This document shows, piece after piece, positions 1 through 11,662 of a stretch of DNA of 64,000 nt (position 1 is its first letter; every line of letters starts with the position of its first letter). Below the pieces are notes generated by a model. It was not told the origin of the DNA. It did not search any database and worked only from the letters and a program-made list of their open reading frames with translations. The position numbers and the translations under genes were made by a program. This DNA comes from Amorphophallus konjac (lineage: Eukaryota; Streptophyta; Magnoliopsida; Alismatales; Araceae): assembly GCA_022559845.1 (NCBI GenBank), contig CM040118.1:444476053-444540052 (forward strand), read 5' to 3'.

Positions 1-467
1 CAAATGTGATTCTGGTTTATTGTTTTATCATGCACAGTGAACTTATCTATTGCTTGTAGTGCATGAACTCCAAATTTTATCACTCTTAAACCAGAAATCT
101 TTCTGATAGTAGTTTATAAATTCATATGACTGAAGACTCTATGCTTTAGAATGCTTATTCATGAACTACCTGTTCAGAATGCCAGTCAGTTCTTCTCTTG
201 ATTCCTCCATTGTATTTAATTTTTCCCTCCTCTTTGTTGATGGCAAAGGGGGAGAATATTGTCTAGGGGATGTCTAGGGGGAGAATACATATCTGTCTGA
301 ATTCTGAATTCAATTCTGAATTCATTCCAAGGGAGAGTTTGAGGTAGTGAGTTGCATGCATTCATAGCATCTGTATGTCAATCTGCATAACACATCATGT
401 CTTTCATCAAACATATATATATATGACAGGATGTTGCTATTCTACTTCATATGGGGTTGTCATCATC

Positions 468-480
468 AAAAAGGGGGAGA
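468..480 (+). other. Polypurine tract of the left copia element
   Basis: AAAAAGGGGGAGA sits one base before the LTR start TGTTGTGACC. A purine run at this position primes plus-strand DNA synthesis in LTR retrotransposons. The copia element at 35792-47408 has the same tract on the minus strand next to its 3' LTR. Confidence 0.8.
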
Positions 481-699
481 TTGTTGTGACCCCTCTATGT
501 TGATGATGTTGACACTTACTTTATTTCATTGGCAACACCATTGTTTTGATTGATTGGCAACTGCGTTTGATTTGATGAAATTGCTCTATCAGATTGACTA
601 TGTGTTCTTTGCATTTAATACATTGCTGTCTGTATTTCTCACTGTCATGGGTCGACACATCAGAGGATGGGTCGACTCCTCCAGCAGACTTGTTTAGAC

Positions 700-1700
700 T
701 GAGTCTATACACTGGAAACTCTCATATCGATTGAGTCTATACATCGTCCATTTCAGATAAAGTCCACACACTGCATTTCATTTGAATTGGTTAAGTGTGT
801 ACAGCGTCAACGCATCTCACTGGCTCATGTTACAGCGTCAACGCACTTCATTGGATGTGTGTGCAGCGTCAACGCATGAAGTCTGTACATTCGTCTTAAT
901 ATTCTAAGTCTGTACAGCCGTTTGCTTTGAACCTCAGAGTCTGTACATCCAAATTGCCCTTGATCTGGTCAAGTGTATACACTCTTTCACTGTAGCTTTC
1001 ACATTGTGAAAGTCTATACATTCATCACTTACCTTTCGCTCAAGGCAAAGTCTATACACTGGGGACTTTCCCTACGGTTCTTAGGTGAAGTCTGAATATT
1101 CGGTTCTGAAGCCTGAAGTCTATACACTCCAGCCTATTCCTACGTTCAAGGCTTCAGCTACACATTAAGTCTGTACATTGGCTTCGCTTCATCAAGTCTG
1201 TACATTGACTCGCCAACTTCTTTGAAGTCTGTACATTGCTTCATGTCCCCAAAGTCTATACATACACAGTGATCTTTGAAGTCTGTACATCGCTTCATGT
1301 CCCCAAAGTCTATACATCCACAATGATCTTTGAAGTCTGTACATTGCTTCAGGAGCTTCAAGTCTACACATCGCTTCTCTCCATCAAGTCTGTACATCCA
1401 CAGTGTTACTTGAAGTCTGGACATTGGTCTTCAAATCCAAAGTCTGCACATTGGTCTTCGAATTCAATGTCTATACATTGGGCTTTTACATGAAGTCAAT
1501 ACATTGTTGTTTGCATTGTAAAGTCCATACATTGGTTGTTGTTCTTCAATGTCTATACACTGCCTTTAGGATTTAAAGTCTATACAGCCGTTGCCTCCTT
1601 TGTTGAAGTCAACACATTGGGCAAGTCTGTACGTTGCATTCGCCTTCATAAGTCTATACAACGAAGTATATACACTGCAATGTACATACTTAAATCTTAT
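700..1700 (+). repeat. Degenerate AAGTCTRTACATTG array inside the copia LTR
   Basis: About 1 kb of LTR U3 consists of copies of AAGTCTGTACATTG or AAGTCTATACA at 20-45 bp spacing, with divergent filler between them. A second motif of the GCGTCAACGC / GCGTCGACGC type occurs around 800-870 and again at 1730-1975. The first motif recurs in inverse orientation in the other copia LTRs. Confidence 0.8.
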
Positions 1701-2196
1701 GACTTCATTCTTATTGCTGAAGGGAACAGGGTCGACGCTGGGAGCTTAAAGCGTCCACGCAATAGTTGACGAAGCCTTCACGATATCTTCCACTGCGTCA
1801 ACGCCACAAGCAAGCAGCGTCGACGTAACAGTTAAAGAAGCAGAGACCTTCATAGGCTATTCTACTGCGTCAACGCCACAATTGAGCAGCGTCGACGCAG
1901 CAGCTAAAGAGACGAACCTAATGGGTTACTGGAATGCCTCACTGCGTTAACGCCATTGATTGACAGCGTCGGCGCAGCAAGTCAGATTGCTATCATTGAG
2001 CACGTGAACTGAGAACTCTATACATCGACTGAAGAGGCTAATGAAGGGCACGTGATCTGAGGTACCTGGCTCGTGATCCGAGAAGGTCAAGGTATCCAGA
2101 TGAAGACACGTGTACTAACACTCCATTGGGTGCTGCCACGTGGTCCAAATTGCTGGGCGGGAAACATGGAGAGCACACGCCTGCTGCTGTTGCTGC

Positions 2197-2204
2197 TATA
2201 TAAA
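2197..2204 (+). promoter_or_regulatory. TATA box of the left copia LTR
   Basis: TATATAAA follows a run of CTG trinucleotides and precedes a purine-rich leader (GAAGAAG tracts from 2220). This is the expected U3/R arrangement of a plant LTR promoter. No transcription evidence is available. Confidence 0.55.
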
Positions 2205-3072
2205 CAAGCCTTCTTCCACAGAAGAAGACAGATCGAAGGAGAAGAAGAGAAAGTCTATACACTCAGCAGTAATGAGCCTTCGATCCACGCAGAGAGAAAA
2301 GAGAGAAGAAGAAGATACAGAGAAGAAGAAGAAAAGAAATAAAGAAGAAGAAAATGAGAGAAGAAGAGATCGAGAGAGATGAGCTGAGAGAGAGTTGATT
2401 GAGAGGGAGATTGAGAGTGAGCTTGTATCTCAGTCTCGTGGTTCAAAACCAGAGCTGAGCTTTGCTCTTAGAGCTATATTGCTTTTGAGTTTTTCTGTTT
2501 TCATTTTGATTCTATCTTTCATTTCTGAATACTGTTTCTTCAAGCTGTGTGTCAGCGGTCTTGCAGTTGTAGTCTCCACTGGACGGGTTAAGCTGTATTT
2601 CCCCAGCTGTTGCAGAGGATCAGATCCTCTGGTCGGCAAGCTGTAGTGCCCCGCGAAGCTGTGTATCAGCGGGTTGTTTGGACAAGCTGTAAAGCCCAGC
2701 GGACGCAAGCTGTGCTACGCAGCAGGAAGCCATACTCGGTTGAGTGTGGGGTGGACGTAGGTCGTTGACCGAACCACCTAAAAATTGTGTGTGCAGTGTG
2801 TTTGTGTTTTTGTGTGATCTGTGTGCGATGGGAATTCTTGCTTAGCTTATCTGGTTGCATCGCTTATGATCATGTCTAGCTTTCGATATATAGATATGGT
2901 GAATGGCTTTCATGGATCGACCTTTTGCTTAGCATTCTTCCTTTAGCTTAACTGATATTTGCCTAAATTCCGCTTTAGAACTTACAGTAGTTTTAAATTA
3001 GGCAAGTTGATCTATTCACCCCCCTCTAGATCCACACTTAGTGGAGATAGACTGCGTCCATCTAACCCAACA

Positions 3073-4426
3073 TGTTTGAGCCAAGACCAAATGTAATGAA
3101 GAAGAACGTTAATGTCGGCAATACTGGTGCGACCACTGAAGGCACTATTACTAATAAGCAGGTGAGCGCATTTGGCAATTCCACACCCTTCCGCCACCCT
3201 CCAAACTAAGGGCCGCCACCACAGCAGCCCGCCTTCCAAAACCAGGTCCACCAGCCAAATAATAACCCTCCTCAGACCTTACGGCCTCTTCCACCTCCTC
3301 AACAACAACCCCACTTTACTCCACAGAATCAACCCGCACAGTACCACCAAATGCCCCCGCCAGCCAATTATGAACAACAACAACTGCAACAACCAAGAAG
3401 ACCATTGGGTCCCCGAAGAGCACAATACCCTCCCTTACCCGAAAGTCTATCAGATATTTTCAATGCCCTCATGGCCGCCAACGCGCTCACCTTGCCTAAA
3501 GAAAGAACGATATGGCCGCAACATGTAGACACCTCCCGGTATTGCGTCTTCCATCGGCAGCCAGGGCACAACATCGATCATTGTTTTCACTTCAAGGATT
3601 ACATATATGATATGAATGATCAAGGTGATATTGATTGGGATGAGATGAGGAGATATATCGCTACTTTAAAGGCTCGAAGGCCTCCTCGGCAACCACTGGC
3701 TCAGCAGCCCCCGCAACAAGGTCAGCAACAATAAGGTCCTCAACAACAGCAGGCTCCTGCACCCCAACCAAATATGGGGATTGTCAATAATCCACTACCA
3801 GAGCACCTGGTTCAAAATCAACAAGTAAACCTTGTCATCTCAATCCATGAAGTGGAGAGAGGGTAGGGCTGGCATAAGGAAAGCATTTCTGTCGGGGCCA
3901 TTAATCAAAACTCTAGTCAACCACAACCACCACAATTGCTAAGAAGGCTTCAACATGTACCCCCTTCCCAACCGCCACGTCCCCTTATACGTTCCAGCAC
4001 TCCAGGGCCACTTAACCCTAACCCTACTCTTTCACGGCCTCTTCTTTTACGCCAACCCACGAATTCTCCTTCACCCCAAAACCCTCCACCAAATAGACCT
4101 CTCCTTATCCGCCCCTCGCCGGCAACCGTCACCCCTCCTGTTTCGCCACAATCTACCCTGTCCACCACCATCATGCTTCCAAGGCCCCTCCTTGTCACCC
4201 GACCCCCGTCGCTATGTTCCGATAATCCCCAGCTGGCGAGGCCTCTTATAAGAACCCCTCCTCCTACCAATCCTGCACCAGCACCCAACACGCCCTACAC
4301 CATTCCCTCTACCTCCTCTACCCCTTTACCCACTCTAGGCCCTACAGAGGCTCCGAAAACAATGGTGCTCCGTAGTGGACGGATGTTCAATCGACTGTTT
4401 CCCCAGCGGGAGCAGGAGCCGATATA
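3073..4426 (+). pseudogene. Tat-lineage gag, C-terminal part (truncated, stops)
   Basis: The frame opens right after the copia LTR and is rich in Pro and Gln. At about 3440-3690 it encodes a conserved gag tail ending in a variant zinc knuckle, YCVFHRQPGHNIDHC (C-x2-H-x4-GH-x4-C spacing), then DGDI-like and MRRYI segments as in Ogre/Tat gag. In-frame stops occur at 3208-3210 (TAA), 3732-3734 (TAA) and 3864-3866 (TAG). The Pro/Ser-rich stretch 3936-4426 stays open and leads to the protease. The N-terminal gag domain is missing because of the copia insertion. Confidence 0.7.
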
Positions 4427-4670
4427 AGAACAAGGAGAATAGGAACAAGAGTCTGCACCGGGCACGGAGTATGATCTATTGAGGCATCAAGATAGAACAC
4501 CTGCTCGGATCTCTATCTTGGAATTGATCAAAAGATCTACTACACACCAGCTAGCCCTGAAGTAATATTTGCAGAAAGTAATGGTAAATGAAGACATCCC
4601 AGTTGAATAGGTCACTACAGTTTTAAGTCTAGCCAGCAATCAACCGGCCATCACTTTTTATCAACATGAA

Positions 4671-5183
4671 TTGGCTCTGCAGCCGGCCAGAAAATATGCA
4701 CTGTGCATTACTATTGACATTAACAAGGTGGAAGTGAAACAATGTTTGGTGGATACTGGGGCATCCATTAATGTTTTGCCACCAAGTACCTTGAAAATGT
4801 GTGGCATTCCGGAGAGTCAAATCCGGCCATCTACAATCACTGTCACAGCTTATGACAACACCAAGAAGCCGCCTCTAGAGATGATCACTTTAAAAGTTGG
4901 TTTGGGACCAGTCTCAGTCACAACGGATTACCATATTCTGGACATGGACCTGACATTCAATGGCATTTTGGGTCGCCCTTACATTCAAGAGCTTGATGCC
5001 GTGCCCTCCACGGACCATCAATGCATAAAATTTTCGCACAAAGGGCGCATTATTAAAGTCACCAGTATGCCCATTTTGCCGACAGAAGATATACATTCTG
5101 CAACATCGGTGCCTTCTATGTGGCCTTCCAATAGGCCTTTGCTCTCAGTTTTGGATGTTGCGATCTGCGACAAGACTTGGTAA
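4671..5183 (+). pseudogene. Retropepsin-like aspartic protease of the Tat element
   Basis: This 170-codon frame, in the same phase as gag, contains the catalytic motif VDTGASINVLP (Asp codon near 4752) and the later hydrophobic GILGRPYI motif of the retropepsin fold at about 4960-4990. The protease would cleave the gag-pol polyprotein. The catalytic residues look intact. Several stops lie between gag and this segment (4426, 4434, 4563, 4608), so it cannot be made from gag as it stands. The start given is only the first Met of the open stretch, because retroviral-type proteases have no start of their own. Confidence 0.8.
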
Positions 5184-5458
5184 GGCCGTCTCCCTCAACC
5201 CCTCCTACCACCCAAATGTCACCACAGCCACCCAAAGGCAAGAAGAAAAAGGGTTTGATGAACACGCCAGGATGGAATATTCTGATGAAAATGGGGTATA
5301 GAACTGGTAAAGGCCTGGGTGTTAATCTTCAGGGGAGAGTCAAGCCCGTCAGGCATCAAAAGATGATTCCCCGGGGTGGCCTAGGGTACAAAGGGCCAAG
5401 CAAAGACAAAGATGAACCATGGGCCGTTATGACTTCCACTCTCAAGACAGATCGGTAG
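5177..5458 (+). pseudogene. G-patch domain segment between protease and reverse transcriptase
   Basis: Residues about 31-75 read as a G-patch: NILMKMGYRTGKGLG, then a conserved GLGYKG near the end, with the glycines at the usual spacing. G-patches bind RNA or RNA helicases and occur after the protease in some retroviruses (betaretroviruses) and in some plant gypsy elements. The segment is in a different frame from protease and RT, so it needs a frameshift, an intron or a past indel to join them. It ends at a TAG at 5456. Confidence 0.7.
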
Positions 5459-5488
5459 CCTCTTACATGGACCCTACAAACACACTTT

Positions 5489-6202
5489 ATGAAAGGAGAC
5501 ACTCATAATGAAGAGCAAACCACGCTAGTCACTTCCATGATGGATTGTCAAGATGTACATGTACGGCAGTTTGCTCGCCATATAGCTCCGCTGGTTACAT
5601 ATAAAGCCCTGGAGTCCTTACGGCCAGATAAAAGAAGAAAGATGGATGACCCTGAATGTGACTGGTATAGATGGTTCGACATGAACGATATCACTATTGC
5701 TCTGAGCCGACTGTTTATGCCAACTGATCCAGAATGGTCGCCACTGATTTATGAATTAATTGAAAAGCCAGTAGTGATCATGGACAAGAGGCAGCTTCTA
5801 AGCAATTACACAGATACTGGGGAGCCTGATGTGCCGTTCGAGGAAGGCTACAACGTAGATAGGCTATGGGTCGGCCTTTTCTCTATTAAATCCATTCATC
5901 CAACGATTGTTGTCCATTTGTTTAATCAAATATTTTGCTCGGATGTCCCTAGACCGCCCGCGGTCTTGATAACCTTTTCTCCAAATTCACTTCAAGTTTC
6001 TCCTCCGATTCCTCCCTCGCTCCTCGAGCAATTATCTAAACTCTCCATCACACCCCCACGTGGGTCATCATTTACTCAATCTTTCGTCAGTCTGTCAATC
6101 TCAACACCGCCTCCTATTCCTCCCTCTCATTGCCTTCTTCTTGAAAATGAAAACGGAAAAAAATGCCAAAGTTTAAACTTTTCAATCTTTCATCTCCATT
6201 GA
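5489..6202 (+). pseudogene. Tat pol linker between G-patch and RT, unassigned
   Basis: Same frame as the G-patch segment. The first roughly 130 residues (DVHVRQFARHIAPLVTYKAL..., then DCWYRWFDMNDI-like) look like real polyprotein. The last roughly 100 are Pro/Ser-rich and may be intron or spacer. I recognise no domain. Ogre elements have an intron between protease and RT, so the change to the RT frame near 6.2-6.4 kb could be a former splice rather than damage; a donor-like AAAGGTAAGC lies near 6430. Confidence 0.4.
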
Positions 6203-6224
6203 AGGGACCTCATATCTTCTTCCT

Positions 6225-7607
6225 ATGTGTGTCCCGACACAGGGGCCGCTCTTCCAGGATTCATTAGGGGACCTTCTTTACCCCTACGGTGAGGGGTCTT
6301 CATCTGTATCCCCTTCTGTACCCATCTTTTCCTCACCTCCTTCATCTTTGTCGAATTCTAGTGATCAGGCTAGTTGCTCTTACTCTTCTAGTTTTAAGAA
6401 TCATAGGGTAGCTTCGCATAAGAGATCCAAAGGTAAGCAGATTCCTTGTAGATTCTTGTTAGAATTAGCTAGAAGGTGCCTGGCATGCTTAGCTCTTCCC
6501 GAATTTCTGGAGAATCTGATTATCTTGCCAGAAACAGAATACGAAGATACTTGTGTTTTTAATGAGGGTTTTGGTGTTTATGAGATCATGAATGATGAAG
6601 ACCCTATTAAAGAAGGGGATGAATATTATGAAGAATATGAGGACGAGGCTGATGCTTTTGCCAGTGGCATGAGAAGATTCGATGAGCCATCAGCCTCAGT
6701 AGAAGAGCCTACCAAAGAAATAAATCTGGATACTGAGGAAGACCCTAGGATTGTCCTCATTAGTAAGAACTTGCCGCCCTCTGAAGAGGAGGTGCTTATT
6801 TTGGTTCTTCAAGAATATATGGACACGTTTGCGTGGAGTTATGAAGACATGCCAGGACTAGACCCTACGCTTGTTGAACATCGACTTACACTTAAGCCAG
6901 GGTCCATTCCGGTCAAACAGCGGTTGAGACGTTTCCACCCTAATATGGCATTAAAAATGAAAGAAGAGGTTGATAAGCTCCATAAGGCTAGATTTGTTAG
7001 AGTTGTCATCTATCCCAATTGGGTGGCTAACATCATCCTAATCATGAAGAAAGATGGAAAGGTCAGGATTTGTATAGACTTCCGGGATCTCAACCGCGCG
7101 TGTCCTAAAGACGACTTCCCCCTTCCTCATATTGATGTTTTAATCGACAATACGGCAGGATATGAGACTCTCTCCTTTATGGATGGCTTTTTAGGTTACA
7201 ATCAGATTCGCTTGGCGGAAGAAGATCATAAGAAAACATCGTTCACTACACCATGGGGAACTTATTGCTATGTGGTCATGCCCTTTGGACTTAAGAATGC
7301 TGAAGCCACCTATCAAAGGGCTATGATGGTAATTTTTCATGATATGATCTACATTTATATAGAGGTGTACGTTGACAACCTGGTAGTGAAATCAAGGACA
7401 AGGATTGAGCATCCCGGGGTTCTAACCAAAGTCTTGCAAAGAGTGCGGGAGTATCAGCTACAAATGAACCCCAAGAAGTGCGTGTTTGGTGTTTCATCAG
7501 GGAAGTTGCTTGGATTCATCGTAAGTAAGAGGGGTATCGAGATTGATCCCAACAAGGCGAAGGCCATAAGGGAAATGCCTCCTCCCAGGAATTTGAAAGA
7601 AGTTTGA
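6225..7607 (+). pseudogene. Reverse transcriptase of the Tat element, catalytic residue changed
   Basis: An acidic lead-in (residues ~115-180) is followed by the conserved pre-RT motif FAWSYEDMPGLDP and the RT palm and fingers: RICIDFRDLNRACPKDDFP, FMDGFLGYNQI, MPFGLKNAEATYQR. The catalytic box at 7368-7379 reads YVDN instead of YVDD, so the second metal-binding Asp is lost and the enzyme should be inactive. The frame stops at TGA 7605-7607 and again at TAA 7626-7628; both fit single C-to-T changes of CGA (Arg) and CAA (Gln) in the conserved RGLIGRLQFI-type segment. RT continues in the same frame beyond the stops. Confidence 0.9.
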
Positions 7608-7628
7608 GGATTGATCGGGAGGTTGTAA

Positions 7629-9719
7629 TTTATTCACCGATTTATTTCCCAGCATTCACAAAGATGTAGGCCGTTCTACGAGCTTACTAAGCTGGGAGTC
7701 AAGTTTAATTGGGATGACAAATGTCAGACAGCTTTTGATGGATTGAAGGATTATCTCTCAAATCCTCCTGTCCTGAGGCCGCCAGTTCAAGGCAAACCGC
7801 TTGTTCTCTACATTTCCGTCCAGGATGACTCTGTAGGCGCTGTCCTAGCCCAAGTTGACGAAGGAGGAAAGGAAAGGGCAGCCTACTACTTGTCAAAGCT
7901 TCTTAACCCCTGTGAGCAGAGGTACTCAGCTATAGAGAAGACTTGTGCTGCTTTAGTCTGGGTAGTTCAGAAACTTAAGCATTATTTCTTAGCTCACGAA
8001 GTTCATCTCATTGCTCGTATGAATCCAATCAAGTTTCTTCTTGAAAAATCCGTTCTCACCGATCGATTAGCACGATGGCAAAGCTTCCTTTCTCAATTTG
8101 ATATTGTCTACATTCAGCAAAAAGTGATTAAAGACTATGCCATAGCAGAACATCTTGCTTATCACCCTCTCCCTAGATTTGACCCTGTTCACTCAGAGTT
8201 TCCAGATGAGGAACTAATGTCCGTCAATCAGTCCGATTCGATGTGGACATTACATTTTGATGGAGCTTTGAATTCAAAAGGAAAAGGGATTGGCATTGTT
8301 CTTCTATCACAGGAGGGTATCACTATTCCGCTCGCCTCTCAGCTTGCATTTCCAGTTACACATAATATAGCTGAGTACGAGGCTCTTCTGGCCGGACTGG
8401 AGGCTGCTCATCAATATGGTGTTACCCAATTGCGGATTGTAGGTGATAGTCAGCTTATTCTTCGCCAAGTGCTCACCAAGTGTCGTACGCTTAATCCTAA
8501 ACTCAAACCCTATCAGGAATTGACTTCTGCTTATACCAAGCTTTTCACCAAATTAATCTTCATCCATGTTCCTCGTGATCAGAATATTCTAGCTGATGCT
8601 CTTGCTTCTCTTGCTTCCTCTTTGGTTTTCCTTCCCGAAAGGGACTTCCATTCAATTATTGTTCACAAGCGGCTCACTCCAGCTATTAAGGATCCAACTT
8701 TCCTTAGTGTTAAGGAGGAGGTGCTTAGGAAGGTTAAGCAAGGTGGAATCATTGAGAATAAGGAGATCATGCTGTTGGATTTAGAGGAAGAATTGGACGA
8801 TGAAGAAAAGCCATGGTATTACGAGATTGCTAAGTATTGCCAGGATCAATCGTATCCTGAGGAGGCCACGGCTGAAGAAAAGAAAGCCATTCGAAGAGTT
8901 GCTCAGCGATACACCCTGATTGGAGGTGTGCTCTATAGAAGAGGTATCACCGAAGTTTTATTAAGGTGCCTAGATGATGATGAATCTTGGAAAGTCGTGG
9001 AAGAGGCGCATTCAGGAGTATGCGGTGGTCATGTCAATAGCCAGATGCTTGCTAAGAAAATCCTTAGGCTAGGTTTCTATTGGCCCACTCTAGAAGAGGA
9101 TTGCTCTATCTACGTTCGAAGGTGTGTCAAGTGCCAACTCCATGCCGACAAAATTCATTCCCCTGCTTCCTCACTCCATCCTATGTCCTCCCCATGGCCT
9201 TTCTCCATGTGGGCTTTCGATATCATTGGACCTCTTGGTGATTCGAACCTCCTCACAAAACCAAAGTCATTTATACTCACGACCACGGAGTACTTCACCA
9301 AGTGGGCAGAAGCGGAAGCTTACGTGGAGATAAAAGCGTCAACCGTCTGCAAATTTATAATGAAGAACATCATCGCAAGGTTCGGCATCCCAAGTACCAT
9401 CGTCACCGACAATGGGCCACAATTCATCTCTCAGGAGCTTCAGGACCTCTGCAACAGATATAACATTGCATTACATCATTCATCTCCTAATTATCCACAG
9501 GGCAATGGCCAAGCAGAGGCAACTAACAAAACTTTGATCAAGATTATTAAGAAAACATGTGAGGCTAATAAATTTGCGGAATGGCCAGAAAAGCTGGTTG
9601 AAGCTCTTTGGGCCTATCGCACTTCTATTCGTACCCCTACTAGGCAAACCCTTTCACCCTTACTTATGGAATGGAGGCGGTATTCCCTTACGAGATTCTT
9701 ATCCCTTTCTTACGAGTAG
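7629..9719 (+). pseudogene. RNase H, archaeal-type RNase H and integrase of the Tat element
   Basis: Same frame as RT, first Met at 7743. In order: gypsy RNase H (about 7790-8170; AAYYLSKLLNPCEQRYSAIE); a second RNase H of archaeal type (about 8240-8610; LHFDGALNSKG with Asp at 8259, AEYEALLAGLEAA, IVGDSQLI, ADALASLAS); integrase HHCC finger (EAHSGVCGGH, then RRCVKCQ at about 9005-9135); and DDE core (AFDIIGPLG, VTDNGPQF, GNGQAEATN, about 9210-9520). Both RNase H domains and the DDE triad look complete. The frame is lost between about 9640 and 9670, where PTRQTLSPLLMEW replaces the expected G-x-TPF-x-L-x-YG-type sequence. Confidence 0.9.
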
Positions 9720-10072
9720 AATTGGACAAGGAGCTCCCCATTGATGAGCGTCGCGAATCTCTCCTTTCTCAATTGGAACTCCTAGATGAGAAGCGTTTGG
9801 CCGCCGTCGAGCATGCGCGTATTTATGAAAACAGGCTTTCACGTTTTTACCAAAAGAAAGTAATTGAGAGAAAATTTAAAATCGGTGAAATGGTAATTAA
9901 AAGAATCTTCGTAAAACCCGGAGGGCCTCGTTCAAAACTTCAACCTAACTGGGAAGGGCCCTTCATCATAAAAGATGTTTATCCTAGCAATGCTTACAAA
10001 TTAATTAATGCTGAAGGTGAAGAGCTGGCTCACCCCTGGAATGGTCTTTACTTGAAGAAATACTACCCCTAA
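9671..10072 (+). pseudogene. Integrase C-terminal domain of the Tat element (frameshifted)
   Basis: Opens with MEAVFPYEI, the conserved continuation of integrase. It then has the DERRE/NRLSRFYQKKV stretch, the GPF-type beta-barrel KLQPNWEGPFIIKDVYPSNAYKL (residues ~95-120) and the end motif HPWNGLYLKKYYP, typical of the Tat pol terminus. It overlaps the end of the preceding frame, in another phase, so one or more small indels separate them. The stop at 10070 is the natural pol end. Confidence 0.9.
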
Positions 10073-11640
10073 AAAAGGAAAAAAAGAAAAGAAAAATCAG
10101 GAAGAGAAATCAAAAAAATCAAAAAATTACAGGCTAGTACGGTACATAGGCCGCGAGCCCAAAAAATCAAAATCTTTAATTCATTCTTCAGTCTTGATGG
10201 TTTAACTTTAGGGTCAACTCACGCACACACTACACACTTTACTTTTAAACTCGAGCGGCCTGAAATTCGAGGAAAGTCAGACCCAAACTAAGAGTGTACA
10301 ACCTTACATATTCTCTCATCTTCGGCTCACGACAGGGAGTACGATTCAAGGAATACTAACCAAACCTGTCCGCCACCCTAGTAGATGGAAGTCAGGGCTC
10401 AAAAGGGAACAAAATGCTTAAAGCCCAAGTACAATTAGATTTCTATCTGTTTAAAAAAGAAAAAAAAGAAGAAAAGGAAAAAGAAAGTTACAAAAAAACA
10501 CATGTCAAGAGGGCAAAGTCCCCGCAGGGAAAATCCTGGTCGTAAGCATGTATGAATAAGGGTAAAAAGAGTAACAAAATTTTCCTAAGAGGAAGACCGA
10601 ATCCCAACCGGCATTAGGACAGGGGAGGAATGTTTCCCCGTTCTTGAAAACCTCTTGTGAGCTTCCTCAACTTATTCTTCCCTTCTTCCTCCATGGGGGG
10701 TTATAAGCTCAAAGGATGGCCAAGACCGACTAAGAAGGATGGGCCGCGAGAGAATATGGGTAAAAGCACAAGTATTTAAGCACATTGACCCCTTGTTAAA
10801 TCTTTTAAGAAAGATTAATGAATTCAAGAGGGTGATTGTGTAAGGTTTAAGGCCCTTATGCTGTGCCCAGTCCCATCAAAAAAAAAATGTTCTTCTTAAA
10901 ATAACGCCCTATGTGCAGGCGTCATTTTCGTGCGCCACGACTCCTCGAAGGTCGTCATTTTCAAAAATAAAAATAAAAAAATAAACAAAAATAAAATTGA
11001 TCTTTTACTTCACGCCCTTTAAAGGGGCGTCATTTAACAAATTCACGGCTTTGTCTATGTTGTCATTTTTCATGATAAAAATAAAAAAAAATGTTTTTCT
11101 AAATAAACACCTCCCACATCGGCGTCAATTTCACAATCATCCCCCGTTTGCGAGGGCGTCATTTTTAAAACTATAATAAAAAATGATGAAAAAGAAGAAA
11201 AAAAATCAAGCCCGCTGCTTCTCATCTCATATGCTTGATTGCATCTTTGTGTGGACATCTTTTATTTTAAGTTGACATCTGCTTGCTTGCATGCTACATT
11301 TCCTTATATATTTTTTATCCACCTTTATTAATTAGAGGTTTGGCCCCTTGACCCGTCAACAATGTCAAAGAAGAGACAACCCCTTGCTTATTGAGCAAGG
11401 GGCCAAGCTAGATAGATGGATTAATCTGTTTAGTTAAGTATGAACTACAGGCGCAGGGCAAGAATGAACAAGAGCGGAAAGCAACAAAAGAAAGCGAAAG
11501 CAAAGGCAAGTACACAAGTCCACAAGTGCTCAAGGTAACTCGGGTAACAAAAATTTTAAATTTCATATATATATCAATGTATATCTGAGTACAAGTGTGA
11601 GGATGGAGGGGTACAAGTAAGTCTCTCTCAACTCTCGCCT
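10073..11640. other. Non-coding spacer after Tat pol
   Basis: A-rich sequence with no supported gene. It contains purine runs (10450-10500), a GGACAGGGGAGGAA purine tract at about 10618-10632 that superficially resembles a polypurine tract, and the first cluster of palindromic GCC/GGC repeats (10900-11165). On the minus strand it would hold the 3' untranslated region of the PMD/coiled-coil gene that ends at 11663. Confidence 0.5.
10900..11165. repeat. Palindromic GACGCC..GGCGTC repeats, cluster 1
   Basis: At least four units, for example AACGCCCTATGTGCAGGCGT at about 10904, CGCCCTTTAAAGGGGCGTC at about 11015, then GGCGTCAATTTC and GGGCGTCATTTTT. Each is an imperfect inverted repeat (GACGCC / GGCGTC) followed by ATTT and set in A/T-rich filler. 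The same unit recurs at 14.3-14.8, 15.4-15.85, 17.6-17.9 and 19.0-19.3 kb. Confidence 0.7.
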
Positions 11641-11662
11641 CCACCCTCCTCTCTCCTACTCT

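Larger units (their letters stand above)
1..3072 (+). mobile_element. 3' part of a Ty1/copia (SIRE-like) retrotransposon
   Basis: Positions 1-467 are the non-coding tail of the internal region. A polypurine tract and a long LTR follow. The layout matches, in opposite orientation, the complete copia element at 35792-47408: both have a tail rich in AGGGGGAGA-type tracts, then an LTR opening TGTTGTGACCCC. The element continues to the left of the window, so its coding part and 5' LTR are not visible. Its right end abuts a Tat-lineage gag in mid-frame, so it inserted into that element. The target duplication cannot be tested because the left junction is outside the window. Confidence 0.85.
482..3072 (+). 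repeat. 3' LTR of the left copia element (2591 bp)
   Basis: Starts TGTTGTGACCCC and ends CCATCTAACCCAACA, giving TG...CA termini. It resembles the reverse complement of the LTRs at 35792-37977 and 45223-47408 in its two ends, its repeated AGTCTATACA motifs and its trinucleotide-rich tail. It is about 400 bp longer, so it is a different subfamily. A TATA box lies at 2197-2204. The short reading frames inside it are repeat artefacts. Confidence 0.85.

Noticed and set aside
10618..10640. Polypurine tract plus LTR start (GGACAGGGGAGGAA then TGTTTCCCC)
   Set aside because: Plausible by itself, but the PMD genes and palindromic repeats that follow are better seen as internal, and no LTR partner is available to confirm it.
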